Shown here: positions 27,473-36,407 of the stretch, piece by piece
Layout of the letters: each line of letters begins with the position of its first letter
Position numbering within the stretch: the first letter of the stretch is position 1
Assembly: GCF_028290105.1 (NCBI RefSeq)
Contig: NZ_JAQGKL010000203.1
Span: 1-51,999 of the forward strand
DNA from: Methylobacterium sp.
Lineage (GTDB): Bacteria; Pseudomonadota; Alphaproteobacteria; Rhizobiales; Beijerinckiaceae
DNA length: 51,999 nucleotides
Direction: 5' to 3'
Notes under the pieces: generated by a model
Databases searched by the model: none
Told to the model about the DNA's origin: nothing
What the model saw: only the letters and a program-made list of their open reading frames with translations
Made by a program: the position numbers and the translations under genes

Positions 27473-27825
27473 GTAATCGCCCGTCTCTTTATATTTTAAG
27501 CGCGAGTTCGCACCCGCAATCAGGCACCCGTTTTCGGGCGTCCTGACATCTGGTCCCAAGCTCAGCTTCTATCGGGATTCCGGAGCTAAGCAAACGCTCG
27601 GAGGTCCCTCACACCGGGGATTTTGGGGAGACGTGGCCTTCCGGTCACTTAACGCCCCGAACCAATCGCCGAACAGCGTCAACGCGCGGTTGCGCGCCGG
27701 TCCGCCGGACTGGACGCGCAAAGTCGATTGTGATGACGATCGAGGCGCTTACGTGTCCCGATGCGGGACGGAGCCGTAAAAAACGGCGCCGCCCCCGCAA
27801 TTCACACCGTCGCGTGGAAGCGCGA
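27473..27825 (-). promoter_or_regulatory. 353-bp leader region between rseP and bamA
   Basis: No gene was seen. On the - strand a hairpin CGCCCG-AAAA-CGGGTG (near 27527-27542) lies about 55 bp before the bamA start. Another, GGCGCCG/CGGCTCC-like with an AT-rich loop, lies close to the rseP stop and could end that transcript. The length suggests bamA has its own promoter, but I found no convincing consensus pair. Confidence 0.4.
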
Positions 27826-28986
27826 TCAGGTGCGGCGGGCACCCCAGGACGCGCCGAGGTTCAGGAGGTCGTTCCAGGCCGCGAACAGCATCAGGAAAAG
27901 AACCAACGCGAGTCCGATCCGGAACCCGATCTCCTGGGCACGCTCGCTCAGGGGCCGTCCGCGCACCGCCTCGAAGGCGTAGAACAGCAGATGGCCGCCA
28001 TCGAGGAGCGGCACGGGAAACAGGTTCAGGAGGCCGATCGAGACGGACAGCAGGGCGATGAGCCCGATCAGGCCGCCGATGCCACCGACCTTGGCGACTT
28101 CACCGGAGACCCGGGCGATGCCGATCGGTCCGGACAGCTGGTCGGGGGATTCGCGGCCGGTGACGAGCTTGCCGATGTAGTCGATGGTCCGGTCGACCAC
28201 GAAGTAGGTTTCGTACATGCCGAGGCCGATGGATTCCACCGGCCCGTAATGGACGAGCTTCGCCTCCGTGCCCTTCGGGCCCTGGATGCCGAGGCGCCCG
28301 AAGCGGTGACGGCCGAACGGGGTCACGTCTTCCTTGCTCTCCGGAACGGCGACCAGATCCTTGGTCTCGCCGGCCCGATCGATCGTGATCGTTAGGCTGG
28401 CCCCGGCCGCGCCGGAAACGGTGCGCTGCATGTCGGTGAAGCTGTCGATCCGGGTACCGCCGATGGCGCGGATCACGTCACCGGGCTGGAAGCCCGCCCG
28501 CGCAGCGGCGCTGTCGGGCATCACGGCCTCGACGCGGGCCGGCGTCTCGTAGCGACCACCGAAATAGATGGCGCCAGAGAACAGCGCGATGGCGAGGATG
28601 AAATTGGCGATGGGGCCGGCGGCGACGATGGCCGCGCGCTTGGCCAGGGGCTGCGTCGGGAAGCTGATCGCCCGCTCCTGAGGGCTCATGCGCGCGACCG
28701 CCTCCGGGTCGGGAACGCTGGCGCCGTTGGCGTCGCCGTGGAACTTGACGTAACCGCCGAGGGGCACCGCCGAGAGCTTCCAGCGGGTGCCGTGACGGTC
28801 GTTGAAGCCGAACAGTTCCGGACCGAATCCGAGGGAAAAGGCGTGGACCCCGACGCCGCACCAGCGCCCGACCAGGAAGTGCCCCATCTCGTGGACGAAC
28901 ACGACGATGCTCAGCACGATCAGGAAGGGGATCACGGCACCGAAGAAACCGGATGCCGTGCCACCCATGGCGTTCAGGAAGTCCAT
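27826..28986 (-). CDS. rseP: Site-2 metalloprotease RseP
   Basis: Zinc intramembrane protease that cleaves anti-sigma factors and signal-peptide remnants. The 386-aa product has the zinc motif HEMGH (32-36) in the first membrane helix, GGYVKFHGD, one PDZ domain (AGFQPGDVIRAIGGTRIDSF), and the second metal-site motif NLFPVPLLDGGHL near the C terminus. Alphaproteobacterial forms commonly have a single PDZ, unlike the two in E. coli. It normally follows dxr; here the efflux cassette lies between them. Confidence 0.97.
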   Translation of the reverse strand: MDFLNAMGGTASGFFGAVIPFLIVLSIVVFVHEMGHFLVGRWCGVGVHAFSLGFGPELFGFNDRHGTRWKLSAVPLGGYVKFHGDANGASVPDPEAVARMSPQERAISFPTQPLAKRAAIVAAGPIANFILAIALFSGAIYFGGRYETPARVEAVMPDSAAARAGFQPGDVIRAIGGTRIDSFTDMQRTVSGAAGASLTITIDRAGETKDLVAVPESKEDVTPFGRHRFGRLGIQGPKGTEAKLVHYGPVESIGLGMYETYFVVDRTIDYIGKLVTGRESPDQLSGPIGIARVSGEVAKVGGIGGLIGLIALLSVSIGLLNLFPVPLLDGGHLLFYAFEAVRGRPLSERAQEIGFRIGLALVLFLMLFAAWNDLLNLGASWGARRT

Positions 28987-29145
28987 TCGTCGATCCTTTC
29001 GGCCTCCCCCGGGGCCGTTTCTCCGCTGTAGCAGATCGGATGCATTCGACGCGAACGCAAACCCCGGGGCCGGGTTACGCGGTCGCAGTGGGGTCTTGGG
29101 CTCCGCCTGTCCCCGCTTTCCCCGGCGGAGGGTTAAGGCGGCATC

Positions 29146-30726
29146 TCAGTGGCCGCCCCCCGCCCCGGCCGCCGCGCGCGGCCGCCGGATGAACGGCACG
29201 GCGCAGGCCATGGCCAGGAACAGGACGGTCAGGACCAGGAACACATCCATGAATCCCATCACCAGCCCCTGCATCCGGACGGTGTTCATCATCGCCTTCA
29301 GCGCCATCGCATCCGCGCTGCCGCCGAGACCTTCGAACTGGCGGCGCGTCATCTCCAGACGCTCCAGCGCCGCCGTGTTCGTCCAGGTGAAGCGTTCGTG
29401 CAGGCGGGCGAGATGCAGGTCCCAGCGATCGTTCAGCACGGTGTTGATGAGCGCGAGGCCCACCGCGCCGCCGAGGTTGCGCGTGAGATTGTAGAGGCCC
29501 GAGGCGTTCTTCATCCGGGCCGGCGGCAGCGTGCCGAGCGCGATGTTGTTGATCGGGATCATGCACAGCATCAGCGAGCAGCCGCGCAGGATCTGCGGCA
29601 CCAGCAATTCCCAGAAGTCCCAGTCCTTGGTCAGCCCCGTGACCATCCAGGTGCCCGTGGCAAAGCCGAAGAACCCCAATCCCATCATCAGGCGCGGATC
29701 GACCTTGCCCGAGAAGCGTCCCGCGATGGGCGCGGTGGCGAACATGCAGAGACCGGAGACGAACATCGTCTCGCCGATCTGGAGCGCCGAGTAACCTCGC
29801 ACCCGGCCGAGATAGACCGGGTACAGGTAGGTCAGGCCGTAGAGGCCGATGCCGAGGACGAAGCTGAAGATGCAGCCCGCCGCGAAATTGCGGTCCGAGA
29901 AGGCGCGAAGATCCACGATGGGCTCGGCCGCAGTGAGGGCGCGCCAGAAGAAGGCGGGACCGGCCGTGAGGCAGACCGCCGCGCAGGCGAACACGGCCTC
30001 GTCGGCAAGCCAATCGTGGTTCGGCCCCTCCTCCAGCACGTATTCGAGGCAGCCGAGCATCAGCGCCATGAAGACGAGGCCGAACCAGTCGAAGCGCTTG
30101 AACAGAGCGAGGTTCGGTTCGTCGAAATCGACCAGCAGGTAGGTCGAGACCGTGACGAAGATGCCCGGCACCACGTTGACGAGGAAAAGCCAGTGCCAGT
30201 CGAACAGGTCTGTGAGGTAGCCGCCCACCGTTGGGCCGATGGTGGGCGCCAACGTCGCCACGAGGCCGATCATCGGCGAGACGATGGAGCGTTTGGAGGG
30301 CGGGAAGATCGTGAAGGCGGAGGCGAACACCGTCGGGATCATGCCGCCGCCGATGAAGCCTTGCGCCGCGCGCCAGAGGATCATCTCGTTGATCGAGGTC
30401 GAGGTGGCGCACATCAGGCTCATCAGCGTGAAGCCGCCGGCCGAGATCACGAACATCCAGCGGGTCGAGACCACCCGCGACAGGAAGCCGGAGAGCGGGA
30501 TCGAGATCACCTCGGCGATGAGGTAGCTCGTCTGCACCCAGGGGATCTCGTCGCCGGAGGCCGACAGGCCGGCCTGGATCTCAGCGAGGGAGGCCGAGAC
30601 GATCTGGATGTCGAGGATCGCCATGAACATCCCGAACACCATGCAGACGAACGCCACCATGCGGCGGCGGTCGAGCGGCGGTTCGGCGACCTGCGGGATC
30701 GGGCCCGAGGCGGCGGAGGCGGCCAT
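29146..30726 (-). CDS. DHA2-family multidrug MFS transporter (EmrB type)
   Basis: Proton-driven drug exporter with about 14 predicted helices in 526 aa. Typical motifs are ILDIQIVSASLAEIQ (helix 1), SYLIAEVISIPLSGFLSR with a motif A-like loop, and LAPTIGPTVGGYL (motif C of antiporters). It lies 5 bp after the membrane-fusion gene, and the pair probably forms an EmrAB-like trans-envelope pump with an outer-membrane channel encoded elsewhere. A GTG nine bases upstream (30735) overlaps the emrA stop as GTGA and is an alternative start. It should be controlled by the adjacent TetR repressor. Confidence 0.93.
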   Translation of the reverse strand: MAASAASGPIPQVAEPPLDRRRMVAFVCMVFGMFMAILDIQIVSASLAEIQAGLSASGDEIPWVQTSYLIAEVISIPLSGFLSRVVSTRWMFVISAGGFTLMSLMCATSTSINEMILWRAAQGFIGGGMIPTVFASAFTIFPPSKRSIVSPMIGLVATLAPTIGPTVGGYLTDLFDWHWLFLVNVVPGIFVTVSTYLLVDFDEPNLALFKRFDWFGLVFMALMLGCLEYVLEEGPNHDWLADEAVFACAAVCLTAGPAFFWRALTAAEPIVDLRAFSDRNFAAGCIFSFVLGIGLYGLTYLYPVYLGRVRGYSALQIGETMFVSGLCMFATAPIAGRFSGKVDPRLMMGLGFFGFATGTWMVTGLTKDWDFWELLVPQILRGCSLMLCMIPINNIALGTLPPARMKNASGLYNLTRNLGGAVGLALINTVLNDRWDLHLARLHERFTWTNTAALERLEMTRRQFEGLGGSADAMALKAMMNTVRMQGLVMGFMDVFLVLTVLFLAMACAVPFIRRPRAAAGAGGGH

Positions 30727-30731
30727 CGTCC

Positions 30732-31967
30732 TCACTCGTGCCGCGAGGCCGTGCGCACGGTGTCGTCGCCCGCCACGGTCCCTGAAGGCTCGCGGGTATC
30801 GACCCGGACGGTGACGGAGAGGCCGGGCCGCAGGATGCCCTCGCGCGCGATCTCGGCCGGGACATGCACCCGCACGGGCAGGCGCTGGACGATCTTGGTG
30901 AAGTTGCCCGTGGCGTTGTCGGGCGGCAGCAGGCTGAACACCGAGCCGGAGGCCGGCGACAGCGATTCGACCTCACCGACGATGTCGCGATTCGGATAGG
31001 CGTCCACCGCGATGTGGACGCGCTGGCCGGGATGCATGCGCTCGACCTGCGTCTCCTTGAAGTTGGCGTCGACGCGCACGCTCTCCAAGGGCACCAGGGC
31101 GGCGATGCGCGAGCCTGGCGACACGTAGGCGCCCGCCTCCGCCGCCTTGTTGCCGACGACACCATCGAACGGCGCGCGAATCGTCGTGAATTCCAGGTCA
31201 CGCGCGGCACGCGCCTCGGCGGTGCGAAGCTCGGCGGCCAGACCTTCCGCTTCCTTCCCTTGTGCCCGCAGGACCTCGACATTGGCGCGCATGGCCACGA
31301 GGGAGGCCTCGGCGCCCTTCACGGCGGCGTCGGTGCGGTCGCGGTCGGCCCGTGCCTGCTCGATACGGGCCTTGGCGACGAAATCGACCTTTTCGAGTTG
31401 CTGCTGACGCGCATAATCGGCGGCGGCGCGCACGGCATCCGCCTTGCTGGCGTCGATCTGCGCGGACGCCTGGAGCATTTGTGCCTGCGCCGCTTCGACC
31501 TGCCGGCCGATGCGGACGATGGCCGCCTGCTGCGTCTCGAGCTTGTCGTGCGCCGCCTGGGCTGCCAGACGATAATCGCCGTCGTCGATTCGGGCGATCA
31601 CGTCGCCTTTGTGCAGAACCTGCCCGTTCACCACGGGAACGGCCGCGAGGTACCCGGGGATCTTTGCCGCCAGGACGGAGATGTCGGCCTGCACATAGGC
31701 ATCGTCGGTGCTCACGAAGAAGCGGCCGAACGTCCACCAATCGTAGGCCTTGTATGCGCCGCCTCCGAGCGCCGCCGCCAGGAGCGTCACCAGCACGAGC
31801 TTCTTCGTGCGCCTCGGCTTTGCAGGCGACGCGACCGGCTGCGCCCCGATCACCGCCGGCGTGTTGGTGAGCGGAGCCGCGGTCGCAGGGGCTTGAGCCG
31901 AGAGCATCGGCTCGACACCGTCGATGGCCTGCTCCGCCCGTATGGTTTGATCCTCGCGCAGGCTCAT
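30732..31967 (-). CDS. HlyD/EmrA-type membrane fusion protein
   Basis: Periplasmic adaptor of a drug pump. The 411-aa product has one membrane anchor (about 57-75) and a lipoyl half-motif (DDAYVQADISVLAAKIPGYL). A long alpha-helical hairpin rich in Ala/Gln/Lys (about 140-250) follows, then the second lipoyl half (TIRAPFDGVVGN) and a beta-barrel (VDANFKETQVERMHPGQ). The start is uncertain: an ATG at 31985 is 18 bp upstream and lies only 9 bp from the palindromic operator. It is divergent from the tetR gene. Confidence 0.93.
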   Translation of the reverse strand: MSLREDQTIRAEQAIDGVEPMLSAQAPATAAPLTNTPAVIGAQPVASPAKPRRTKKLVLVTLLAAALGGGAYKAYDWWTFGRFFVSTDDAYVQADISVLAAKIPGYLAAVPVVNGQVLHKGDVIARIDDGDYRLAAQAAHDKLETQQAAIVRIGRQVEAAQAQMLQASAQIDASKADAVRAAADYARQQQLEKVDFVAKARIEQARADRDRTDAAVKGAEASLVAMRANVEVLRAQGKEAEGLAAELRTAEARAARDLEFTTIRAPFDGVVGNKAAEAGAYVSPGSRIAALVPLESVRVDANFKETQVERMHPGQRVHIAVDAYPNRDIVGEVESLSPASGSVFSLLPPDNATGNFTKIVQRLPVRVHVPAEIAREGILRPGLSVTVRVDTREPSGTVAGDDTVRTASRHE

Positions 31968-31994
31968 GGCGTCGATCCGGCCCATTCTGTCGAT

Positions 31995-32013
31995 TGACCG
32001 AACCGTTCGGTCA
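31995..32013. promoter_or_regulatory. Palindromic operator proximal to emrA
   Basis: The 19-bp sequence TGACCGAACCGTTCGGTCA is a perfect 9-bp inverted repeat around one central base. It lies just upstream of the emrA start, and the same 19 bp occurs near tetR. This is the expected form of a TetR-family binding site. Confidence 0.85.
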
Positions 32014-32060
32014 TTTTCGTAACCGCATACGGTGGCGCGGCGTCTCGCCATCAGATATTA

Positions 32061-32079
32061 TGACCGAACCGTTCGGTCA
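32061..32079. promoter_or_regulatory. Palindromic operator proximal to tetR
   Basis: Second exact copy of the 19-bp palindrome, 66 bp from the first and 15 bp before the tetR ATG. TATTAT at 32056-32061, a good -10 for tetR, abuts and overlaps its first base by one, so bound repressor would block RNA polymerase and autoregulate. Confidence 0.85.
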
Positions 32080-32094
32080 ATCAGGATGACAATC

Positions 32095-32739
32095 ATGGCT
32101 GCCGCCACCGCCACGCCGGATTCACACGGCCGGGTCGCGCCGGATTCCGACAAGAGGCGACAGATCCTCGACGGCGCCCGGGCGGTCTTCATGGCCTCGG
32201 GCTTCGACGGGGCGAGCATGGGCGAGATCGCCAAGGTGGCGGGCGTCTCGAAAGGGACGCTCTACGTCTATTTCGACAGCAAGGAGGCGCTGTTCGAGGC
32301 CCTCGCGCTGGCCGAGAAGCGGGGGCTCGCCGAAGTGCTGTTCCGGCTCGATGCGGACGATCCGGACGTGCCGGGCGCCCTCACCCGCCTCGGGCACAGC
32401 TATCTCGCCGAGATGATCCGGCCCGAGCACGTCACCGCGATCCGCATGGTCATCGGCGCCTGCGAAAAGTTTCCGCGCCTTGGCCAAGCCTTCTTCGAGG
32501 CCGGACCTGTCCAGGGCGCGACGCGGCTCGGTGCCTATCTCGACGCGCAGGTCGCGGCGGGGCGGCTGCGCCCGGCGGACACGAATCTGGCGGCCCGCCA
32601 GTTCCTGCACCTCTGCCAGGCGGGGATCCTGACCCGCCTGCTGTTCCGCGCCGGGGACAAGGTGACGCCCGAGGAGATCATGCACCACGTCACACAGGCG
32701 GTGCGGGTGTTTCTCGCGGGCTACGGCCCAACAGCCTGA
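32095..32739 (+). CDS. TetR/AcrR-family repressor of the adjacent efflux genes
   Basis: The 214-aa product has an N-terminal helix-turn-helix (about 40-60: ASMGEIAKVAGVSKGTLYVY, followed by FDSKEALFEAL) and a helical ligand-binding domain with the C-terminal signature of the AcrR-C group (HLCQAGILTRLLF). The frame is open to 32032, but that would place the operator inside the coding sequence. AGG lies 9 bases before this ATG. It is divergent from emrA, sharing the region with two identical operators, and converges on dxr with 7 bp between stops. Confidence 0.92.
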   Translation: MAAATATPDSHGRVAPDSDKRRQILDGARAVFMASGFDGASMGEIAKVAGVSKGTLYVYFDSKEALFEALALAEKRGLAEVLFRLDADDPDVPGALTRLGHSYLAEMIRPEHVTAIRMVIGACEKFPRLGQAFFEAGPVQGATRLGAYLDAQVAAGRLRPADTNLAARQFLHLCQAGILTRLLFRAGDKVTPEEIMHHVTQAVRVFLAGYGPTA

Positions 32740-32746
32740 GGAGCGA

Positions 32747-33910
32747 TCAGGACGCCGGCAGGGCCTGAGCGGACCAGCGCCGGACTTCGGCGTCGATGGC
32801 CAATGCCTCGTCGACATCCTGGGGCGCCGTCCGGTAGGTGCCAGCGAAGTGCTCGCAGGCCCGCTCCACCAGTTCGGCGATTCCGTAGAACCTGATCGCG
32901 CCCCTGATGAAGGCTGCGACCGCGACCTCGTTGGCGGCGTTCATCACGGTCGGCACCGCGCCACCGGCGGCCAGGGCCGCGCGGGCGATGCGCAGGCAGG
33001 GAAAACGCTCCTCGTCGGCCGCCTCGAAGGTGAGGCTGCCGGCAGCCGCGAGGTCGAGATGGCGGCCACGGGCGATGGTGAGGCGCTCGCCGAGACCGAG
33101 GCAATGGGCGATGGGTACGCGCATGTCCGGCATGGCGAGCCCCGCCGTCACGGCGCCATCGCGCCAGTAGACCAGTCCGTGCACGATCGATTGCGGGTGC
33201 ACGATGACGTCGAGCCGCTCCGGCTCCAGGGCGAAGAGGTGGTGGGCCTCGATCAGTTCGAGCCCCTTGTTCATCAGGGAGGCCGAATCGATGTTGATCT
33301 TCATGCCCATCGACCAGGTCGGGTGGGCGGCGGCCTCGGTGGCCGAGGCAGTGGCGATGCGTTCGCGGGTCCAGGTCCGGAACGGGCCGCCGGAGGCGGT
33401 GATCGTCATCTTGGCGACGTCGTCGAGGCGGCCATCGCCGAGCGCCTGCGCGAGGGCGTTGTGCTCGGAATCCACGGGCAACAGCGTGGCGCCGTAGCGC
33501 TTGGCGTCGCGCATGAAGGCGTCGCCGGCGCAGACGAGGCTCTCCTTGTTGGCGAGCGCCACGGTGCGGCCGAGCTTCAGAGCCTCGTGCGTGGGCCTGA
33601 GACCAGCGGCCCCGCTCACCGCCGCCACCACGATGTCGGCATCGCGCGCCACGGCCTCGAGGACCGCGCCCTCTCCGGCCCCGTTGCGGATACCAGTGTG
33701 CGCCAGGGCCTCCCGCAGGGCCGTTCCGGCGGATTCATCGGCGAGCGCGACGAAATCGGGCTGAAGATTGCCGGCGAGACGGGCGATCGCGGCGACGTCA
33801 CGACCCGCCACGAGGCCGCCGATCCGGAACTTGTCCGGGTGCTGGAGCAGCAGGTCGATGGTCGATTGGCCGATGGAGCCGGTGGCGCCGAGGATGGTGA
33901 CGGTCAGCAA
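32747..33910 (-). CDS. dxr: 1-deoxy-D-xylulose-5-phosphate reductoisomerase Dxr
   Basis: Converts DXP to 2-C-methyl-D-erythritol 4-phosphate with NADPH in the MEP isoprenoid pathway, feeding UppS upstream. The 387-aa product has the NADPH motif GATGSIGQSTIDL, the SESL-like ANKESLVCAG, PVDSEHNAL with metal ligands, TASGGPF, and WSMGMKINIDSASLMNKG. The start is TTG, supported by AAGGA eight bases before it; no ATG or GTG fits. It follows cdsA after 12 bp. Confidence 0.97.
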   Translation of the reverse strand: MLTVTILGATGSIGQSTIDLLLQHPDKFRIGGLVAGRDVAAIARLAGNLQPDFVALADESAGTALREALAHTGIRNGAGEGAVLEAVARDADIVVAAVSGAAGLRPTHEALKLGRTVALANKESLVCAGDAFMRDAKRYGATLLPVDSEHNALAQALGDGRLDDVAKMTITASGGPFRTWTRERIATASATEAAAHPTWSMGMKINIDSASLMNKGLELIEAHHLFALEPERLDVIVHPQSIVHGLVYWRDGAVTAGLAMPDMRVPIAHCLGLGERLTIARGRHLDLAAAGSLTFEAADEERFPCLRIARAALAAGGAVPTVMNAANEVAVAAFIRGAIRFYGIAELVERACEHFAGTYRTAPQDVDEALAIDAEVRRWSAQALPAS

Positions 33911-33922
33911 CGGATTGGTCCT

Positions 33923-34786
33923 TCAGGCCGCCGCGAGACGGCGTGCGATGAGATAAAAGCCGGCGAGCAAAGCCACGGCGAAGAAGCCGTCGAGACGGTC
34001 CATGACCCCGCCGTGGCCGGGGATGGCCCGGCCCGAATCCTTGACGCCGTAGCGGCGCTTCAGGGCGGATTCGACGAGGTCGCCCCCCTGGCTCAGGATC
34101 GAGGCCGTGGCGCTCAAAGCCCCGACGAGCACCAGCGGCGCGGTCGCGAGATTGCTCCAGCCGTGCTCGCGGGCCAAGACCACGATGCCGATCCCCGCCA
34201 GCGTGCCGCCGCCAAGACCGCCGAGGGCGCCCGACCAGGTTTTCTTCGGGCTGACGCGGGGCATGAGTTTGGGGCCGCCGAGGGTACGTCCGGTGAAATA
34301 GGCGACGATGTCGGTAGTCCAGACCACGGCGAACATCCAGGCGGGCCCGAGAAGGCCGATGGCGGGGTCGTCGCGCAAAGCCGTCGGCACCAGGGCGACC
34401 ACGGCGGCGCTCGCAAGCCCGAGGACCGCGCGCAGGCGGCCCGGTCCATCCTTGGCAATGGCCGCCACCAGAAGCGCGCCGACAGCGCCGACCCCGAGGC
34501 CGACGCCGACCGGGGCATCGCCGTGCAGGCAGAGGACGAGGCCAAACAGGGTGGTGGCGGTGAGCGACAGGACGAGGCGGCGCGGTGCGATCGCGCTCAT
34601 GCCGATCCATTCGGCCGCGAAGACGATGCCGGCGGCGAGCCAGATCACCGCGAAGGGCCAGCCGCCGAGGATCAGCGCGGAGAGCACGACGGCCCCGAGC
34701 AGGATCGCCGAGATCACGCGAGCCTGAAATTCACGGCCCGCGAAGGGGCCACGCGGCGATGTCGGCGCCGCTTCGCCGGGGACCAT
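33923..34786 (-). CDS. cdsA: Phosphatidate cytidylyltransferase CdsA
   Basis: Makes CDP-diacylglycerol from phosphatidate and CTP at the inner membrane, the precursor of all bacterial phospholipids. The 287-aa product is strongly hydrophobic, with about eight helices. It ends with the family signature region RVSPKKTWSGALGGLGGG followed by KRRYGVKDSGRAIPGHGGVMDRLDGF. It starts 2 bp after the uppS stop. Confidence 0.96.
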   Translation of the reverse strand: MVPGEAAPTSPRGPFAGREFQARVISAILLGAVVLSALILGGWPFAVIWLAAGIVFAAEWIGMSAIAPRRLVLSLTATTLFGLVLCLHGDAPVGVGLGVGAVGALLVAAIAKDGPGRLRAVLGLASAAVVALVPTALRDDPAIGLLGPAWMFAVVWTTDIVAYFTGRTLGGPKLMPRVSPKKTWSGALGGLGGGTLAGIGIVVLAREHGWSNLATAPLVLVGALSATASILSQGGDLVESALKRRYGVKDSGRAIPGHGGVMDRLDGFFAVALLAGFYLIARRLAAA

Positions 34787-34788
34787 GG

Positions 34789-35661
34789 TCAGCCGGCCCT
34801 GCCGCTGAGCCCGCCGAACCGGCGGTCGCGGCGATGATATTCGTCGAGGGCGGCCCGAAACGCCGCGTCATCGAAGTCGGGCCAGAATTCGGGCACGATC
34901 ACGTATTCGGCGTAGGCCGTCTGCCAGGTAAGGAAGTTCGAGAGGCGCTGCTCGCCCGAGGTGCGGATGACGAGGTCCGGATCGGGAATGCCGGTGGTGT
35001 CGAGGGCACCGGCCATCGCCTCAACGTCGATGGCGTCCGAGGCGAGGCGTCCGTCCGCCACCGCTTCGGCCAGTCGGCGCACGGCCCGCAAGATTTCCTG
35101 GCGCCCGCCGTAGTTGAAGGCAACGACCAGGGTCAGGCCGGTATTGCCCCGCGTCCGCTCCTCGGCCTCGTCGAGGAGGCCGGCGATATCGGCACTGAGG
35201 CCTTCGCGCTCGCCGATGATCCGAACGCGGACATTGTTGCCGTGAAGGTCGGCAAGGTCCCGGCGCACGAACAGCTTCAGCAACCCCATCAGGTCGGCGA
35301 CTTCGGCGGCCGGCCGGCGCCAGTTCTCGGAAGAGAAGCTGTAGATCGTCAGGTAGCGCACCCCGAGATCGATGGCCGAGCGCACGGCGCGACGCACCGC
35401 CTCAACGCCGCGACGATGCCCCTCGACGCGAGGCAGACCGCGCCGGGCCGCCCAGCGGCCGTTGCCGTCCATGATGATGGCGACGTGGGCCGGTGCCGTC
35501 CCTAGCCCCGCCAGGGGCTGAGCAGGAAGGTCGGTCGGTCCGCTATCCTGCGCGTCCGGCGCGACGGCATCGGTGCCGTGCGTCCGAGCGGTCTCCACCT
35601 GACGCGCGCCCTCTGAGCGACCCAACGCGCTTCTCCCCCAACCGTCGTTCGTATCGATCAC
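34789..35661 (-). CDS. uppS: Undecaprenyl diphosphate synthase UppS
   Basis: cis-Prenyltransferase that builds the C55 carrier lipid for cell-wall synthesis. The catalytic core begins [13 protein letters not shown] with Asp65 (numbering from the open frame), then [55 protein letters not shown] and the C-terminal EFWPDF. About 58 polar residues precede the core, longer than the usual 10-20. The listed GTG start is therefore doubtful and the protein may begin further in. Confidence 0.93.
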   Translation of the reverse strand: MIDTNDGWGRSALGRSEGARQVETARTHGTDAVAPDAQDSGPTDLPAQPLAGLGTAPAHVAIIMDGNGRWAARRGLPRVEGHRRGVEAVRRAVRSAIDLGVRYLTIYSFSSENWRRPAAEVADLMGLLKLFVRRDLADLHGNNVRVRIIGEREGLSADIAGLLDEAEERTRGNTGLTLVVAFNYGGRQEILRAVRRLAEAVADGRLASDAIDVEAMAGALDTTGIPDPDLVIRTSGEQRLSNFLTWQTAYAEYVIVPEFWPDFDDAAFRAALDEYHRRDRRFGGLSGRAG

Positions 35662-35691
35662 GCGCCGTACTCAAAGTCCGGGATCTCTATC

Positions 35692-36258
35692 CTAGACCTG
35701 CATGATCTCCTTTTCCTTGGCGGCGAGCACGCCGTCGATCTCGGTGATGAACTGATCGGTGGCCTTCTGGACGTCGCCGGCCTGACGCTTCTCGTCGTCC
35801 TCGCTGATGGCGCCGTCCTTCTCCAACTTCTTCAGGTGGTCGAGACCGTCGCGGCGCACATGGCGGACGGCGACGCGCGCCTCCTCGGTATACTTGTGTG
35901 CGACCTTGACCATCTCCTTGCGGCGCTGCTCGTTCATCTCCGGCACGCGCAGGCGGATGGTCTGGCCCTCGGTCTGAGGGTTCATGCCGAGGTCGGATTC
36001 ACGGATGGCCTTCTCGACGGCGCTGACCATGCCCCGATCCCAGACCGAGATGCTGAGGAGGCGCGGCTCGGGAACGCTCACGGTGGCGACCTGCGCCATC
36101 GGCATCATCGCGCCGTACGCATCGACCTGGATTGGATCGAGGATGCTCGGCGTGGCGCGGCCCGTGCGCAGGGACCCAAGGTCGCCCTTCAGTGAGGCGA
36201 CGGCGCCCTGCATGCGACGCTTGATGTCGTTCAGGTCGAATTCTGGAATGGCTGCCAT
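35692..36258 (-). CDS. frr: Ribosome recycling factor
   Basis: Splits the post-termination ribosome together with EF-G. The 188-aa product shows the three-helix-bundle sequence of [43 protein letters not shown], and [21 protein letters not shown] shortened to its key residues NEQRRKE. The length is standard. It lies after the BLUF gene and before uppS on the same strand; in most genomes pyrH is its direct upstream neighbour. Confidence 0.98.
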   Translation of the reverse strand: MAAIPEFDLNDIKRRMQGAVASLKGDLGSLRTGRATPSILDPIQVDAYGAMMPMAQVATVSVPEPRLLSISVWDRGMVSAVEKAIRESDLGMNPQTEGQTIRLRVPEMNEQRRKEMVKVAHKYTEEARVAVRHVRRDGLDHLKKLEKDGAISEDDEKRQAGDVQKATDQFITEIDGVLAAKEKEIMQV

Positions 36259-36407
36259 ACGGATGGTTCCCGACGCGAACTAAAGGGAGCGGGGTCGGGC
36301 CGCCGGGGCCCGTTCGTGGGCCTCAATGAACCAAAATCCGATGGGTCGCAAATGGCGTTCGCGCCCGCAGCAACGAAACGTATCGATCCGACGCCGCCCT
36401 TGCGCGG

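Noticed and set aside
29149..30999. 616-codon + strand open frame
   Set aside because: Antisense shadow of the MFS transporter gene with low-complexity charged sequence and no domain.
32849..34837. 662-codon open frame on the + strand
   Set aside because: It lies antisense across dxr and cdsA, both clear on the other strand. The Gly/Arg/Asp-rich product is typical of GC-rich shadow frames.
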